Assembly (NCBI GenBank): GCA_027563935.2
Contig: CM050453.2
Location: 65,704,018-65,768,017, forward strand
Direction: 5' to 3'
DNA length: 64,000 bases
Source of the DNA: Costus lasius
Taxonomy: Eukaryota; Streptophyta; Magnoliopsida; Zingiberales; Costaceae
Positions within the stretch are counted from its first letter, which is position 1. Each line of letters starts with the position of its first letter. The notes under the pieces are model-generated. The model had not been told where the DNA came from. It worked only from the letters and a program-made list of their open reading frames with translations, and did no database searches. The translations under genes were made by a program, and so were the position numbers. Below are positions 1 through 13,329 of this stretch, piece after piece.

Positions 1-1246
1 CTCGAAAGAACTTCTAAAGTATGGAAGATTGGAAATAAAAAAATTTAATTCTACGTATCAACTTAATTATGAAAAAAACATATATCAATGGAAAGAAAAA
101 ATTTTATGTGACCTTATCAAATATAACCACTGTAAAAAGCAAAAAGTAAAAGGAAAAAAGAGAAAGAGAACAGATTCTTTTGTAACAAAAGTCTACATAT
201 TCTTTTGTAACATTAAAAATAAATCCCTGAATTCATCTCAAACCTCCCCTATTCTTATTTTTCTTCCTTTCTTTTAGCTGTCTACTTCAAAAATTCATCA
301 TCAAATTTTTGCTTGTACTCTCTGCCTCTGTCTCTTCGTTTATTTTTCCCTTCACTAGATTCAACTAGTACATATGTACCAAAATAATCAATCCCTTTAC
401 ATGTACGAAGACAAGATTTAGCATGGCAAAATAATTTGTAGTTCTACCTGTTCATCTACAATTAGTTTTAGCATGGCAAAATTTATGAAATTACAATACT
501 ATCCATTAAAAGTTGAACGTAAACGAATAATAATTTGTTATTGGCACTTAAAGTTTTTTTTTTAAGTTTTCTTATTATTGGAATTTTACTAATTAGCAGT
601 GTATTGTGAACTTATGCAATTAAAAATCAAAAGTTTTACATAAATTTAAATAATGCATTAATTGCCATTTTATTACATTAAGGATATTAGACATACCTTT
701 CGTTAGCTTTACCTAATCACCTCTTAATGCAGATCCAATCCGTCCATATCTGAGAGGCTGGTTATAAGCACTTGGACATTATTGAAATGCATGGCAAGTT
801 ACCTCTAAAATAGTAATCTATTTGCAAAGCAAAATTTTATTAACAATCATTTTATTATAATGTTTTGGATACAAAAGCACTTATGCCAATACAATACCGA
901 ACTCACATCAAAGACTATTGGGCATGAAATTCCATAACCATCTCATTAAGGATGATCCAGGCACACTGCTCAATCAATACAATCAAGAATGTTTTATATG
1001 CAATTTGTACCAGAAGAAAAACAAATGCAAATGCAGTGCACACTAGTATGCAGCAAATAAATTCAACTAGTTGTCACATCAAAGAGAGTAACAGATGCAC
1101 ATAAATTCCAATGTGCTAAAATAAAGGGATTGTCCAAGCAGCGAATACTTAGTACCCAAATAAAGGGAAGATGACAATCCTTGTTCAAACCAAAACCCAT
1201 CACAAGGTGCCACTCAATCACCACCATCAAAGTCACAGTGGCATTT
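1..1246 (-). other. 3' flank and probable 3' UTR of the NTF2 gene
   Basis: AT-rich sequence directly downstream of the NTF2 stop codon on the minus strand. No convincing coding region is seen; the 82-codon open frame at 29-277 is lysine-rich low-complexity sequence. The part nearest 1,246 is probably transcribed 3' UTR. The rest is unassigned flank. Confidence 0.5.
836..856 (-). terminator. candidate polyadenylation signals for NTF2
   Basis: Two AATAAA hexamers read on the minus strand (851-856 and 836-841), about 390-410 nt downstream of the NTF2 stop codon. Such hexamers are common in AT-rich DNA, so this is only a plausible position for transcript end formation. Confidence 0.3.
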
Positions 1247-1321
1247 TCAGGCGTAATTTAGACGGAATATATCATTCAGCACATAGAAGCTACCTTGAGG
1301 TGTTGGCATCAGATGGAACAT
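1247..1321 (-). CDS. NTF2: NTF2, terminal coding exon
   Basis: This 75-nt exon encodes MFHLMPTPQGSFYVLNDIFR followed by LNYA and a TGA stop (1,247-1,249). That is the highly conserved C-terminus of plant nuclear transport factor 2 and supplies the last strands of the cone-shaped NTF2 fold. The acceptor reads TTTTTGCTGCAG|ATG on the minus strand, with a long T-rich tract just upstream. The phase-0 junction joins it exactly to the exon ending in KFSQ at 21,266. The exon was found by searching for the expected C-terminus, not by ORF length, and both splice sites fit without adjustment. Joined, the two exons give 123 residues, the normal size of the family. What is inferred is that the distant exons are actually spliced together; no other copy of either exon was seen in the window. 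Confidence 0.9.
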   Translation of the reverse strand: MFHLMPTPQGSFYVLNDIFRLNYA

Positions 1322-2111
1322 CTGCAGCAAAAATAAAAAAAAAAAATCATTTCCTTTGGCTATTAAAAGAATAGCTAATATATTGATGTATGTCAAATGT
1401 GCACAAACAAAACCAAAAGATGTAAAACCACAATGTGAGGCGGTATCGGAAATAAATAAAAAATCTGAATATAGCTTTTTTCAGAAAGGCAAACAGTACA
1501 CAAGTAGCCTTTTTCTGAATGAAGATATCATCATAATTTGATGGGAATTGGACCAATTTACTAAATATGCATTATCAATTGGTCAACAATTCTGCAGAAC
1601 ATGCAAGCAATTTAATATCTACGAACACCAAATTAGACAATCCAAGTAGCTAAAATATCTCTCAAAGCTAGACAACCAAATAAATTGGATAAGACCACAA
1701 GATCAAGAAACTGTGTCATTAGAAGATCCTAATCATTAGCATGTGCTAAGCATTGAAAAATTATTGTAGTTTTCCCAAACAGTAATATGTCAATGACTAA
1801 GTTTGTAGGAAAGTCTTCTCACCATAATTTAAATTTATTAATTAACTTATCCACCTCACTTTTAACTAATTTCAAATAGGATTATGCAAAACATTCTAAA
1901 GCAGATAAAAAAGCCTTATTTTAAGTTCAAAGAATACTAAGTTGCTTGCTTATGCAAAGTAAAGCATGAAATTCTAATAAATATCACATACATTATTATA
2001 CGTGAATCAACAAATTTACAATGACCAATTATAAAGTTATATATTTAAATAAAATTTAATTAAAAAGAATAACATCATCAAACCTAATTGAAACAAATAT
2101 AACAATAGATG

Positions 2112-3093
2112 AAGCTGAACAACATTTTAAAAATATGACCTAACACTTCAAATACATAACAACAATAATGCAACTTTAAAATTCAAATTAACATAAAACA
2201 TAAATGACAAAAAAATAATTTTTAAATTTTGAATCATCATAAAAAACAAAAAAAAATTGATTGACATCACAATGACAAAAGTGAGCTCAGTAATATCACA
2301 TCAAAATCTCAAACAAAAAAAAGAAAACATATATAAAAAAACTCATCCTCACTCGAAGTTTTCAAAAGAATTAGTGCCCCATCAAAGATTTATTATAGGC
2401 ATGCCTATGAGTTTTCAAGATTCTATCCTTATTCCTGGCCAGTAATAATCAAGAAGAGACAAAAGATATCAAACGATGAAGAAAATTATAGTGAAAAAGC
2501 ATAATAGTGATAACTATGATGATGACAAGAAATTAACAGGTGTAATTAATAGAAAAGAAAACAGAGAATGAAGCAGGAAACAACACAAGCACACTCACTA
2601 GGTAGCAAGATAAGGAATGTCTTCAAGCTGAACAACATTTAAAAAATATGACCTAACAGTTCAAATACATAACAACAATGCAACTTTAAACTTCAAATTG
2701 AATCATCATAAACAACAACAAAAAAATGATTGACATCACAATGACATAAGTGAGCTCAGTAATATCACATCAAAATCTCAAACAAAAAAAAGCAAACATA
2801 TATAAAAAAACTCATCCTCACTCAAAGTTTTCAAAAGAATTAGTGCCCCATCAAAGACTTACTATAGGCATGCCTATGAGTTTTCAAGATTCTATCCTTA
2901 TTCTTGACCAATAATAATCAAGAAGAGAAAAAGATATCAAACGATGAAGAAAATTATAGTGAAAAAGCATAATAGTGATAACTATGATGATGACAAGAAG
3001 TTAACAGGTGTAATTAATAGAAAAGAAAACAGAGAATGAAACAGGAAACAACACAAGCTCACTCACTAGGTAGCAAGATAAGGAATGTCTTCA
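2112..3093. repeat. tandem duplication of about 0.5 kb, two copies
   Basis: Copy 1 (2,112-2,624) and copy 2 (2,625-3,093) are direct neighbours, both starting AAGCTGAACAACATTT and ending near AAGGAATGTCTTCA. Copy 1 carries about 44 extra bases of A-rich sequence near its start; elsewhere the copies differ by scattered substitutions. They are AT-rich and non-coding, inside the NTF2 intron. The short open frame at 2,257-2,445 lies in copy 1 and is not conserved in meaning. Confidence 0.85.
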
Positions 3094-4199
3094 CCTGGGA
3101 TCAAAAAGTATCTAGTATTGCAATACATTTCTAGCAGGGATCAACTTTTCAGCCAAAATGCATCATTCCATTAAAGAGAACATGAGAAGCTCCAAGATTG
3201 AAAATATTTGAGATGAAAAATTATAAAGGAGTTGAATTGGGATAGGTAAATTAGGTATTGATGCAAAAGAAACTCAAATCCAACTACATCTGGCTGCAAA
3301 AAGTATTAGTTTCCATTGACTGAAGTTTTTTTACTATTTTTAAATTGAGCATGAACATAAATTTCAAGATATAGGGGAGTTTTTGTAATTTTGGAGATGT
3401 TGTAACTGCTTAACAAACCCTAATAGCCAATGAGCTTGATTTGTACAAAGTGACAAGTGACAATCATCCAACGGCCTAAAATTGTATAAATATGCTTGTT
3501 TTACCCTATAAGAGGAATGACTATTTTGCAAATGTTTTTTTCCTTCTTTGTTCTTTCTCAATACCTGCGCCTCCCATCATCGACCTCTAATCATCAGCAA
3601 TGTTCCAACAATGAGCTTCCAACTAAGAAATAAAAACATCATAGTTCTTTCATCTTTTATTGACAATTCAACTCACCTATAAAGGCAAATGCTTGACCAA
3701 TCGACATCACCAATGTCTTCCTTGCTTTATTCCCAACTCCTCGACTACATTTGAGGTTGAATGGATGTCAATATCATCATTAGTGACTCCAACTCCATCC
3801 ATCCTGGTAACTTTGATTATGGCAATCCATTGGAAAGATCAAGCTCAAGTTTCATCTTTAGGTTCATGGAAATTAGAAAATAAAATCAAGGATCTAAATG
3901 ATGAAACCATTAGATTGAAACTATTGTGAATCACTATTGTAAAGCAATTTAGGTTAATGATAGCACCTGCTTTGGTAACAAATGATTGATCACTCTGATG
4001 AGATGGTACATTTGGAAGTAAAATCATAGTCTTGTAATGGCAACTCCTATTCACCATTCCGTTATTATCTGACAAACAAACAATTGGCTAGGATTTCCCA
4101 TCCTCAATTCTTATCATCCAACAACTTGATCAACCCTAAATTTTATCCACCTTTAATATAGATAAATGATATATAAAGCTAATCATTGGTTAGGTATCT
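3094..4199. other. intron sequence, nothing recognised
   Basis: AT-rich sequence with short unrelated open frames on both strands (for example 3,364-3,561 and 3,660-3,929). None resembles a known protein. No repeat or element boundary was identified. Confidence 0.4.
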
Positions 4200-6800
4200 A
4201 GATTTGCTAGATTATAAATTACATTTTTTTTTGTTAACTTTAGCATTCAGAGCACTCGATCTAGAACTCTAAGCAGCTCCGAATTAAAATCCAAGCACCC
4301 ATGTTACTAATTTGGACATGATTGTTTGAGATCTAACCTTAAATTTGATGTCAAAAAATTCTAGGCCTAAATTTGATCAGCAGTTCATACTAAAGGGCAA
4401 TATGTTATTTGATTTAAGTATAAATTTACTTCTCTTAATTTTATAACCATCACAGAAGTGCAAGGCTATTTTAGAAGTTTTATCTCCATCCTTCATATTG
4501 TGCTTGTATTACTTCAATATCCATTGCTCAGCACATTCCATCTTCCTAACCTACAATTGGAGTTTATAATGCTTGAATAATTCTGTGAGATAGCCTTACC
4601 TGGCGATATATTATTTTATACTTATGTTACTTACTTAGTTCATTATTTTACTAAAGTCCAATTGTCAAGCGTAACCAACATGGCATTATGATGATCATTT
4701 TCTACACTGACCCGCTCGCACCACCCTTCTGCACCATCAAATTCATGTTGCATCAGACGGATATTAGAGCAAAATATTTCAGCTCTCGTACTAATCACCT
4801 CATTTCACCTATATTTATTCATGTTATTGTTTTGTCATTAGTTTATTTGAGCACAATCATATAGTGAACTGACATTAAATCTCAACATACACACTATATG
4901 AGATCGAACAATGACTCAATTGAGCCTCGACCTAGATGATATATTGATCAACAAAATTAATAAGGACATCATCTAGAATTCTAGATACACCAGTAGGCAA
5001 GAAAAACTTGACACAGTAGACTCGACAATCTAATGGTATCTATCTTATGATCCATTTGATATGTGTTTTAGTGCTCTAAAATTGTTGGCTTAGTTAACAT
5101 GACTTTAATCCCTTAAAGGCTTAGCATTTGATAGACCTATTATTATAGAAACCTTTACAATGGATAACTATCCAAACTAGTAAATATTATTCAGATTATG
5201 CAATTATGTTTTCTATTACACTTATACTCCCAATATGATTATTAGTTGTAGTTGGAAGACCACTTTAGATAGTACAACCATGCCAACAATACATCCTCAA
5301 TTGTAGTCACTAGGGCTAACTTGATAACAGAGCTTTCATCCCTACTATTATTGTGTAACATGGGTGACCGACTATATGACCTATCTGAAAAGGAAAATGA
5401 CTCATCAACTTAATAAAGTTGAAACAACATGGCCTAATAAAAAATGATTCCGCTCATAATAATGGTAGTACGATCATTTTGCCGGTAAAATTAGGGTATC
5501 GCCATCTAGTCTAAAATTATCCCTGATCAGCAGCATGTCAAGGAGCAGCTCCACCATCTAAGGTCCTTCTCTCACCATAATTGAGACTAAATTTAATTTG
5601 ATATCATTTATTATGACTTAACATGATGAGCCTACAACAATATTCTATAATTAAAAATGCTTAAACATTGTTAACAATAGTAAGCTCATAGATTTTATAT
5701 ATTATGACAATTAGGTAAGACTAAACCAGTGTACCAGAGGTCAAGTTGACATCATCTTTGTAAAAATATATTTGGTTCTCATCGAATATGACCCTAGCAA
5801 GGAATTGATAAAATATGCTTCTTAATGAAGGATGCCATGTGCTACTATAGGTATCATAAGCTCCATGTGAGTATGTCTTTAGCCCAATCAAATCATTGTT
5901 GCAACTTAACAATGAATAGACCTCCACAATCAAACCATTGAATTGATACTTCCATTACCCACAATTGTCCATTGATTTATGATAATAACGGCAGCTCATT
6001 CAACCACATCTACTTGATCTCTCTTATGAGAAGGTATGTCTAGAAGCAACAAAGTTTGCTTGAAATTTCATCCCAATCTAGAAGGTTGGATCTCTAACAA
6101 TTGTTGCCTCATTTCGAGTTATAAATGTCATCCAATGAATGAGCAATGAATGAGATTTCTTAGCCTCTTTTCTCTAGCAATTTGGTTCACAGTATGGCCT
6201 ATTAGTAGCAAAACCTTATTGTTGAATAAAATTCTAGATCTTAGCAAAACAGAAATTACATTTTTTTATTTTTGTTAAATTTAGCCTTTAGATCATATAT
6301 CAATGATTATGAGTTGGTTGCAAAGCTCCATGAAGCTCTAAATTAAATATAACCATCCATTTAAATAATTTAGACCTAATCATTTCAAATCTAACTTAGA
6401 TTTGGCATAATTTCTAGGGTAGAGATTTAATCATATTCGATTAATAGCCTACATTAATAGGATGATATCTTATTCAATTCAAGTTCAAAGCTAATTTTAT
6501 CAATACTATAATAATAACTATATTACATGTGAAGGTTTTGTCCCTAGATTTGTATTATTTTGGGTTTGACTGCCTAACCTAGTTGTCTTTCTACTTGGTG
6601 TTTACAGTATAGCATACTCAAACTATTCATTTAGAGATAGCCTTTCCATCATACTCATCACCATCTTTTCGAGCTTCATTACCTATCCTTACATTTATAT
6701 GGAGATCATGCTATTTGGCCAGTTCATTATTGTATTGCTCGAGTACATTGTGTAAATATGCAACATCATGATACATTTTTCACACTAGTCGCACCCACAT
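4200..6800. repeat. old diverged direct repeat pair, possible decayed LTR element
   Basis: Sequence at about 4,205-4,735 resembles sequence at about 6,225-6,800 in the same order: an AAATTACATTTTTTT block, a later GATAGCCTT block, TTAGTTCATTATT or CCAGTTCATTATT, and a CACTGACCCGCTCGCACC / CACTAGTCGCACC block. Spacing and direct orientation would fit the LTRs of a very old insertion, but identity is low and no PBS, PPT or coding domain is visible in the 1.5 kb between them. Confidence 0.35.
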
Positions 6801-7945
6801 CCTTCCAAAGCTTCCGGTCAATGTTGAATCAAGCATCTACAAATTTCCTTGTGCAAAGAATTAACATTCAAATTACAACTTTGATGGTTGACAACTTCAT
6901 ATGGGAACCAAAAATATACTTCTTAACTTATTTACCCTTGCCTTGTGCTGTATAAGGTAGATATTTGAATGGTTTAAAATTCAAAAATTGAAATTGCTTT
7001 ATTTACCCTCCTTTGCATACAGTAAGGTAGATTCGTATTTTAGTTTAATGTTCATCACTGATCTAATGTATTCTCTAATATAACATGAAATCAAGTGACA
7101 AAGTTAACTAGAAAATTTACTACAGAAAAAAAAAAGATGAAAAGAGATTATTTCATCATGATCAATCTTGAACCTTTGATATGTAAACAATAAACCATTT
7201 CCCATCATCTACGTACATATATGAAAACTGCATATGAAGTACATGCTTCGGGGTTGTACAAGCAATAACCAATAAGTTGTAGATAACCTACATAATAACC
7301 CTAGAAGATAGTTATTGCGATATCAAAGTTGATTTAGAAAACAAATGCACAGGATTAAGTTCCCCTCACTTAAACAACTAAATGTTTTTGTTTGTTTAAA
7401 TAGAGTTCTTTTTTAGAAAAAAAGGGTAGTTTTGCCATATTTAAATTTGAGACAAAATGTAGACTCAAGAAAGAACTAGAAGAAAAAGTTATATGGGAAG
7501 ATAATTTTGCTTCCAAAAAGAAGAAAATGCTTATAGAGAAAGATAAAAGAAGTTGGACTACAATTTACAGAACTCTTAGGATACAAAATATTAGGCATAT
7601 CTGCAAAAGAAATTTTCTATAATATGCACCTAAATCATCAAACTATCTTGCCTAGTTACAGGGCATATGGACAGTGGTACAGATGTTGATGTGGTGTACG
7701 CTAGTAATTTGGTTAATGACAAGGGATGCGTCAGATTACTTCACCCGTATTGGCAGATATTAAATTTAAACCATACTCTGGTCATTTTCACAAGAACCTG
7801 AATCTTATAATCGGTCTAAACATTACCAATCTGAAGCAAATAGCCAAAATGCTTTCGGCAGCAATGCAATAGAAGATTGGGAGTATTCCATTAACTTGAG
7901 AAACAAACAACTTGAATTAACATACAAATTCAAATCTATTACATT
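6801..7945. other. intron sequence, nothing recognised
   Basis: AT-rich non-coding sequence. A stretch near 7,660-7,730 (ACAGTGGTACAGATG...) is weakly similar to one near 20,395-20,460 (ACAGTGGTACATAAG...), suggesting an old duplication on either side of the gypsy cluster. No gene is visible. Confidence 0.35.
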
Positions 7946-7950
7946 CTAGG

Positions 7951-10331
7951 TGTTGGTGTATATGCCCTAGGACCTATGGCTGGTCCGATATGTGTCACAT
8001 TTATTTGTGGTATACATCCTGGCATGGTCGTTATTATGTTTTTTGTACATCTGCGTTATATGTACATTTGCATATACAATGTCCCTGGAGATAGATTTTA
8101 TCTAGTCTCAAAGAATAATCCCCGGTCAAGTGTCATAGTGGATAAGGGACAACTGTGATGCATTTGAGATTGGTATATGTGCTGGTTGAGCACGGATTGC
8201 TAACGCAAGTATATGGGTATATCAAGGGAGATATACTGGATCGACCCGTCGTGAGGATTTGACTTAGTGTCACAGGTCAAATCTCACAATGACAGAGATT
8301 TACTCGTCCTTGACTTGAGGGCATTGATATCTCTATATGGTAAGGGATGTACTTTGATACAACCTAACACTCCGCGTAACAGAGGAGTCATAACAGTTGT
8401 CATTGGGTATAACTTGAGCCATATGAGAGATTCAATGTGCCAATAGAGAATTTGCCCCTTCCCTGCAGAGAAGTTTGATGTCCATGGGCCCCTACATGGT
8501 GCATGAGTAAAAGTGTGTGGCCACACCCAGGTTAAGCCTGAATAGAGTCATGACCATTGATGTTGGAATTAACAAGTGTGACACACTTGTCCGACTTGGA
8601 CGATCAGCCTGGCAAAAGGACTAGAGTGTACATATATCTTGTCGCAATTTTAGGGAATATCGATGATGACTCCATTCCGAGGACTTGGGTAGCAATGATG
8701 TACTGCTATATGTTACTTATTACTTGTGATGATGTGAGGTTATCACTGCCAACATCTGAGGAACCTACAGGGTTGCACATCTAGACACTCGAGATCTCGT
8801 GTTGATCGAGTTGCCTATAATCGAGTCATTTGGTTGATTCGAGTCAGTTTGGGAGTCCGATGCATCGCGGATGCGTCTGATGAGTTGGAGATGATCTTTT
8901 TGGATGATGTTGCGTTTTGACTTCAGTTGACCCTAGTTGATCTTCGGGTGACCACGTTTGACCTCGATGGACTAGGTTCAGTTGAGTGGTCAAATATTGG
9001 GTTTAAGCTCCGGTTTTGTTCGGAGGCTTTTTGAGATTGATTTAAACGTAACATGGAGGCCCGCGACTTAAGTGCTAAAATGAATATAAATATTCATTTT
9101 ATTCACAACTTAAGTCATGGGGGCCACGCACAACTTAAGTGAATATTTATATTAAATATATTCATCACTTAAGTTGCGGATTTGCATCCATTAAGCATTA
9201 ATGGATCTAGGTGCTTATTAATTAAGAAAATTCGTAATTAAATAGAGCCCTAGCCAAAAATCGATGATAACACTCTTCTAACCTAGCCGCTCACCTCTAG
9301 AACTCTCCCCATGGCGCCTCCATGCATGGGAGGGTCGCCTACCTCCATGGATGACAAGTTTCATCCCTTCTAGGTGCATGAGACCACCTCGGAGCTTCTT
9401 CCTTCCTCCATGGCGCATCCTTTGGAGGGATTGGCACAAGAGGAGATAGTTAGAAGGAAAGGAATGAAGAGAAGATTAATTTATTCTAGAATTAGGGTTA
9501 CAAGCATATAAGAAGAAGGGATAAGTCAGCCATCGGGTCTAACGAGTCAAACCCATTAGCATGACAGACCCGTTAACTAGAACACAGCATTCTCTTAACA
9601 GAGATGATATCTCCTTCTCCATGGCGCCTCCAAGTGAGAAGTGGCGCCACCTTCATGGTGGCAACACCTTCTTCTTCCATGGGCACAAAAGAAGGCTTGG
9701 AGCCTTCCTCCTTCTTCGATGATGTATCCCTTGGAGGGATTGATGCATGAAGAGGCTGATTTCTTATCATGGGCGCAACTTCCATGAAGTTGGCGCAAGT
9801 GGAGAAAAGAGGAGAAGAAGAGAAGTGATGGTATCTCTTCTCATCATCATAGGCACTTCTTCTTAGGTTGTTGCCTATATTGGATGAGAAGGAGACTTAC
9901 CTCATGGGCGCACCTTCATGGTGGCACAAGCAAGAGGGAAAGTGGCTAGACTTAAGATTGGCACAAGTGGTAGAGGTTTCCTCTCCTTGTGGCCATCTTC
10001 CTCCCTTCATCATCTCTTTAACGCATCTTGGAGATGGCGCAAGCAAAGAGGGCAGCGACATTGGCAACATGATCTTCCTCCCGAAGGCTAGCACCAGGCG
10101 CGGAGTGAAGAGAATCTCGAGTAGTCCGTGTGTGCACAATTGTAGAGAGCGAACACTTGTGCGCCTCTTCTTCGTCATCATCGGCCCCTTCGATTATGCG
10201 AATAAAGGTATATTACTCTAACACATCTGGTGGATCACTCGTAAGGGATCCTGGCTCTTAGGGTTATCCTGTTTCGAGTCAACGCTTCCGCTATTATTAA
10301 AATTTTAAAATTGGCCCGGGGATTCCCAACA
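7951..10331 (+). mobile_element. solo LTR, copia-like, 2,381 bp
   Basis: The sequence starts TGTTGGTGTATATGCCC and ends GGATTCCCAACA, a TG...CA pair with short inverted termini. It is flanked by perfect 5-bp direct repeats CTAGG (7,946-7,950 and 10,332-10,336). No gag, pol, PBS or PPT lies inside, so it is a solo LTR, which usually forms by recombination between the two LTRs of an element. The termini match the LTR family at 26,013-27,966 and 43,867-53,322, read in the opposite orientation. Recurrent TGGCGC motifs occur in the 3' half. Short open frames inside (such as 9,868-10,221) are shadows. It interrupts the NTF2 intron. Confidence 0.9.
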
Positions 10332-10336
10332 CTAGG

Positions 10337-10655
10337 AACATTTGTATTCACAAGCTCAAGGTACAGTGCTGAACATGCAGATAACTACCGTAACTACATG
10401 CTAATTACTATCTCCTCACAAGCTCAAGGTGATGAAATGGATACATCCTACAACGTAAGGCACAATTAGATGCATAGATTGTTACCATACTCGAGTTCCT
10501 GCTAGCAAGAAGAAAAGAAGATAGAATGGTGGCATCATTCATTCGCATTTAGGGAAGGCATATACTAACTATATTTTAGGGAAATAATGATGATATATTT
10601 ATTCCTAGCTAGATATACCTAATGCACACCCAAACAAAAAGAAGAATACAATATT
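10337..10655. other. intron sequence between two transposons
   Basis: About 320 bp of AT-rich sequence with no coding or repeat signal recognised, lying between the solo LTR and the left edge of the gypsy cluster. Confidence 0.35.
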
Positions 10656-10771
10656 TGATACCCCTCTCTCAAACCCTAAATGCTAATAAATACTACTTTA
10701 TACTCTCACGAACCAAGTCTAGCCTATTGACCCAGACTCAGTTTATTACTAATAGAGTTGGGCTTATAATA
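10656..10771 (-). mobile_element. gypsy 3' LTR fragment
   Basis: About 116 bp closely matching 19,711-19,825: CCCCTCTCTCAAAC, then AAATGCTAA, then TTTATTACTAATAGAGTTGG and a GGGCT(T/C)ATAA end. On the minus strand it follows a purine-rich GACGGGGGCAA tract (10,772-10,782) that looks like a polypurine tract, as expected for the start of a 3' LTR. The remainder of the LTR is missing. Confidence 0.6.
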
Positions 10772-12440
10772 TTGCCCCCGTCGAGAACTTAAGCTTTGTC
10801 CCCAATACTGTTTGACAACTCACAAAATTATTTTCATGGCTCAAAACCTAGAGATGCTGCCTCACCAAGCTCACGTGCCACTTCTCCAGTTCATTCTGTG
10901 TCTTCATCCATTGTGAGCAAAATCAAAGATTTCTTGTTCTGTGTTTTCATCCTTTGTGAGCAAAATAAAAAATTTCTTGTTCTGACATCAATGCATCAAA
11001 TGATAAAGTTGATCATAATAGAAAAATAATCTTTTTTCTCTTTTATTGATGTAGTCTTTAGTAGAACAAGGTTCGGCCCCCATTCGCTGCCACTTAGGCC
11101 CTCCTGTGTGATTGCATTGGTCAACCCCTTCAATATAACCTGTATGAGACAAGTTGTCTCATCTTCCCTTTATATTGTGGTACTAGAGTTTGTACTAATA
11201 TTTCTCTTTGGTTGAGGAATACCATGGATTGAAATAGCCCCTCAAACTGAATCTAACAATACTAGACACGAAGGAGGACTTTCTCCCCAAGAGTAGTTTT
11301 TAAGTACCTGACTAGCTTTTGCTCGTTACTCCTTCAACCCTTTGTTCGCCGCATTAGTATAGCTCCACTTGTTATCTCCCTCTCAATCGCGTGAGCAAGT
11401 GTTATGGCTTGCATGCCATTAACAGTAAAAAAAGGCTCACACCCTCTCTTTGGTGTTTGAGTTTACTCTTTTTAAAAAGAAACTCAAAGATTAGGTATTT
11501 TTGAGACTATCTTCTCATAAGCTATCACATACTATGTAATTATGATATCTAATACTACCAAGTGCTTATATACAGTAGTGGCTAGAAACTCACTAATACC
11601 TCTACAATATTTCCTCTTTCAATATGTTCCTGGTGAGGTGAGGTGAGGAATTATCCGCTTTATCCTTCTAAACCAATGGTCTGCCTGACCTTCCATATTC
11701 ACGAATGTCATTGAGACCTTATACTTTTCAGTTGTCTTCTAAATATCAAAATAATATTATTCTGCTTATGCTATCCACCCAACTAGGTAAGCTCTATCTA
11801 ATCCCAACAGGTCCATGTGCTTATGGATTTATTATCCGCCTATCCTCTCATGACATCTCTCTAATCTCCCTATGCGCAGACACCCCGTCCCCTATATAGT
11901 CTAGTGGTATCCGGATCTCCTTATGTGCAGACACCCCCTCCCCTATGTAGTCAAGTGGAGACCAATGCACCTCATGAGATGGTGGTGGTTGTTAGTGCAG
12001 CTTGCTGCTGTTGGTGGCAGTTGGAATCTCCCGCAAGTCTGCCCTCCTCTCCTTTACTAGTTCCACTAGCAAACCCTTCATCTCATCCAAAACTCATCTC
12101 AACCTAACGTTGAGTAATCTCTACTAGCTCCTCATAATTTTGTCGTTGCTCCTCTACAACCATTAAGACCTCCATCCTCCTTTTCTTTCATGCAGAATGA
12201 AGCTCCACTCATACTATTGCAATAAGAACTCTACATTTCCCACTATCTTCTCTAGTGCTTATAGTCGTGCCTCCCTCCTTGTCACTACTATGCCGTAGTT
12301 GTTACATTCAATTTCTGGCAATGTTTCTTTTCTCTCTCGCCTAGCTCTAACCCTTGTTTCCTTGGAGGGAAAGACGGGAGGAAAGAAAGGAAAAGTAACT
12401 TAGCTTGCTTTCTTTTTTGGCCTCTTTCATCCTCTCCTCC
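10772..12440 (-). pseudogene. internally deleted gypsy element, gag and 3' end
   Basis: On the minus strand, about 11,830 down to 11,620 translates, with in-frame stops, to a typical gypsy Gag core (GWIA...YFDI..., then MEGQADHWFRRIKRIIP). This is the retrotransposon capsid-like domain. Upstream, at about 12,260-12,050, lies a glutamate/arginine-rich Gag N-terminus. At the other end, 10,900-10,780 resembles the extreme C-terminus of a gypsy polyprotein (EKWHVSLVRQHL, then a LED-like acidic end). Protease, reverse transcriptase and most of integrase are absent, so this copy has a large internal deletion. The annotation rests on translated patterns read by eye; boundaries are approximate. Confidence 0.6.
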
Positions 12441-13320
12441 TGACACAGACGGAGTAATGGGAAGGAGGATCCTTAGCTCCGATCCTAGGCATACGTGACC
12501 ATACAACAAAGAAAAACGTGAGAGGGACAAGGGAGATGAAACACATTTAGAGGAAAAACCGAGCAAGAAAACTATGCTGAAATTCCGTCTAGATCCGTAT
12601 TCAAGCAACATTGTATAATGACGAAAATAACGGCACCCAAACTACTAAAATTAATGTATTTATTGACCTCAGGCGAGCAAGCCAATTTTTGCTCTTAACA
12701 TGAATATTAGGGCAGCCACACAGTCTAGCGAACAACTCGCTGTCTTAGCCCTGAACACAAGAGAACAAACATTCCCCTTACTTTCGGTGTCCGGACTAGC
12801 GAGGAGTTATGTTGAAAAAGAAAAGACATGAATTAAAACACAAGTTGCAAAAATAGGAATTACTCTAATGGGCATGAGGCGCAATTTAATTCCTTCAAAT
12901 AGAAAAGATGAGAAGTTATAAGACCGGACCCTTGGAGATTATCTACACCTCCAAGCTACAACTCTCCAATATGAGTTTCCTCTCCAAGCTCTTCCTAGCC
13001 TTCCTTTTATAAGCTAAGTGGGCTAAAGTCACAATAAACATATGACAAGATAGTTAGAATACTCTAACTACTTTAACAACTTAAAAGCTGAAAAGTTGAA
13101 TGCCAAAAAAGTTGAAACAAAATAAAATCCTAACAACTAAAGTGGTTGCGTAGGCTTAACTGGGTAGGCACAAAGGCTGGGCCTTGTTGGGTTGGACGGG
13201 CCATCTGTACCATCTCTGAACATGCCAGGACAAAACAATAGAATCGGCTAATATTTGGTTGATTCAAGATAGTATTGGCAAACTTTGTGTTGAATTTGAC
13301 AATAGATTGTTATACCGAAC
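12441..13320 (-). mobile_element. gypsy LTR-like segment
   Basis: The first 270 bp (12,441-12,710, starting TGACACAGACGGAGTAATGG) match the left end of the LTR at 18,749 (TGACATGGATAGAGTAATGG), including GAGGATCCTTAGCTCC and the AAATTAATGTA block. The remaining 600 bp look like non-coding LTR sequence but do not visibly match the other LTR. It sits between the deleted copy (10,772-12,440) and the larger copy (13,330-18,748), and could belong to either. Confidence 0.55.
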
Positions 13321-13329
13321 AGCTTCTGT

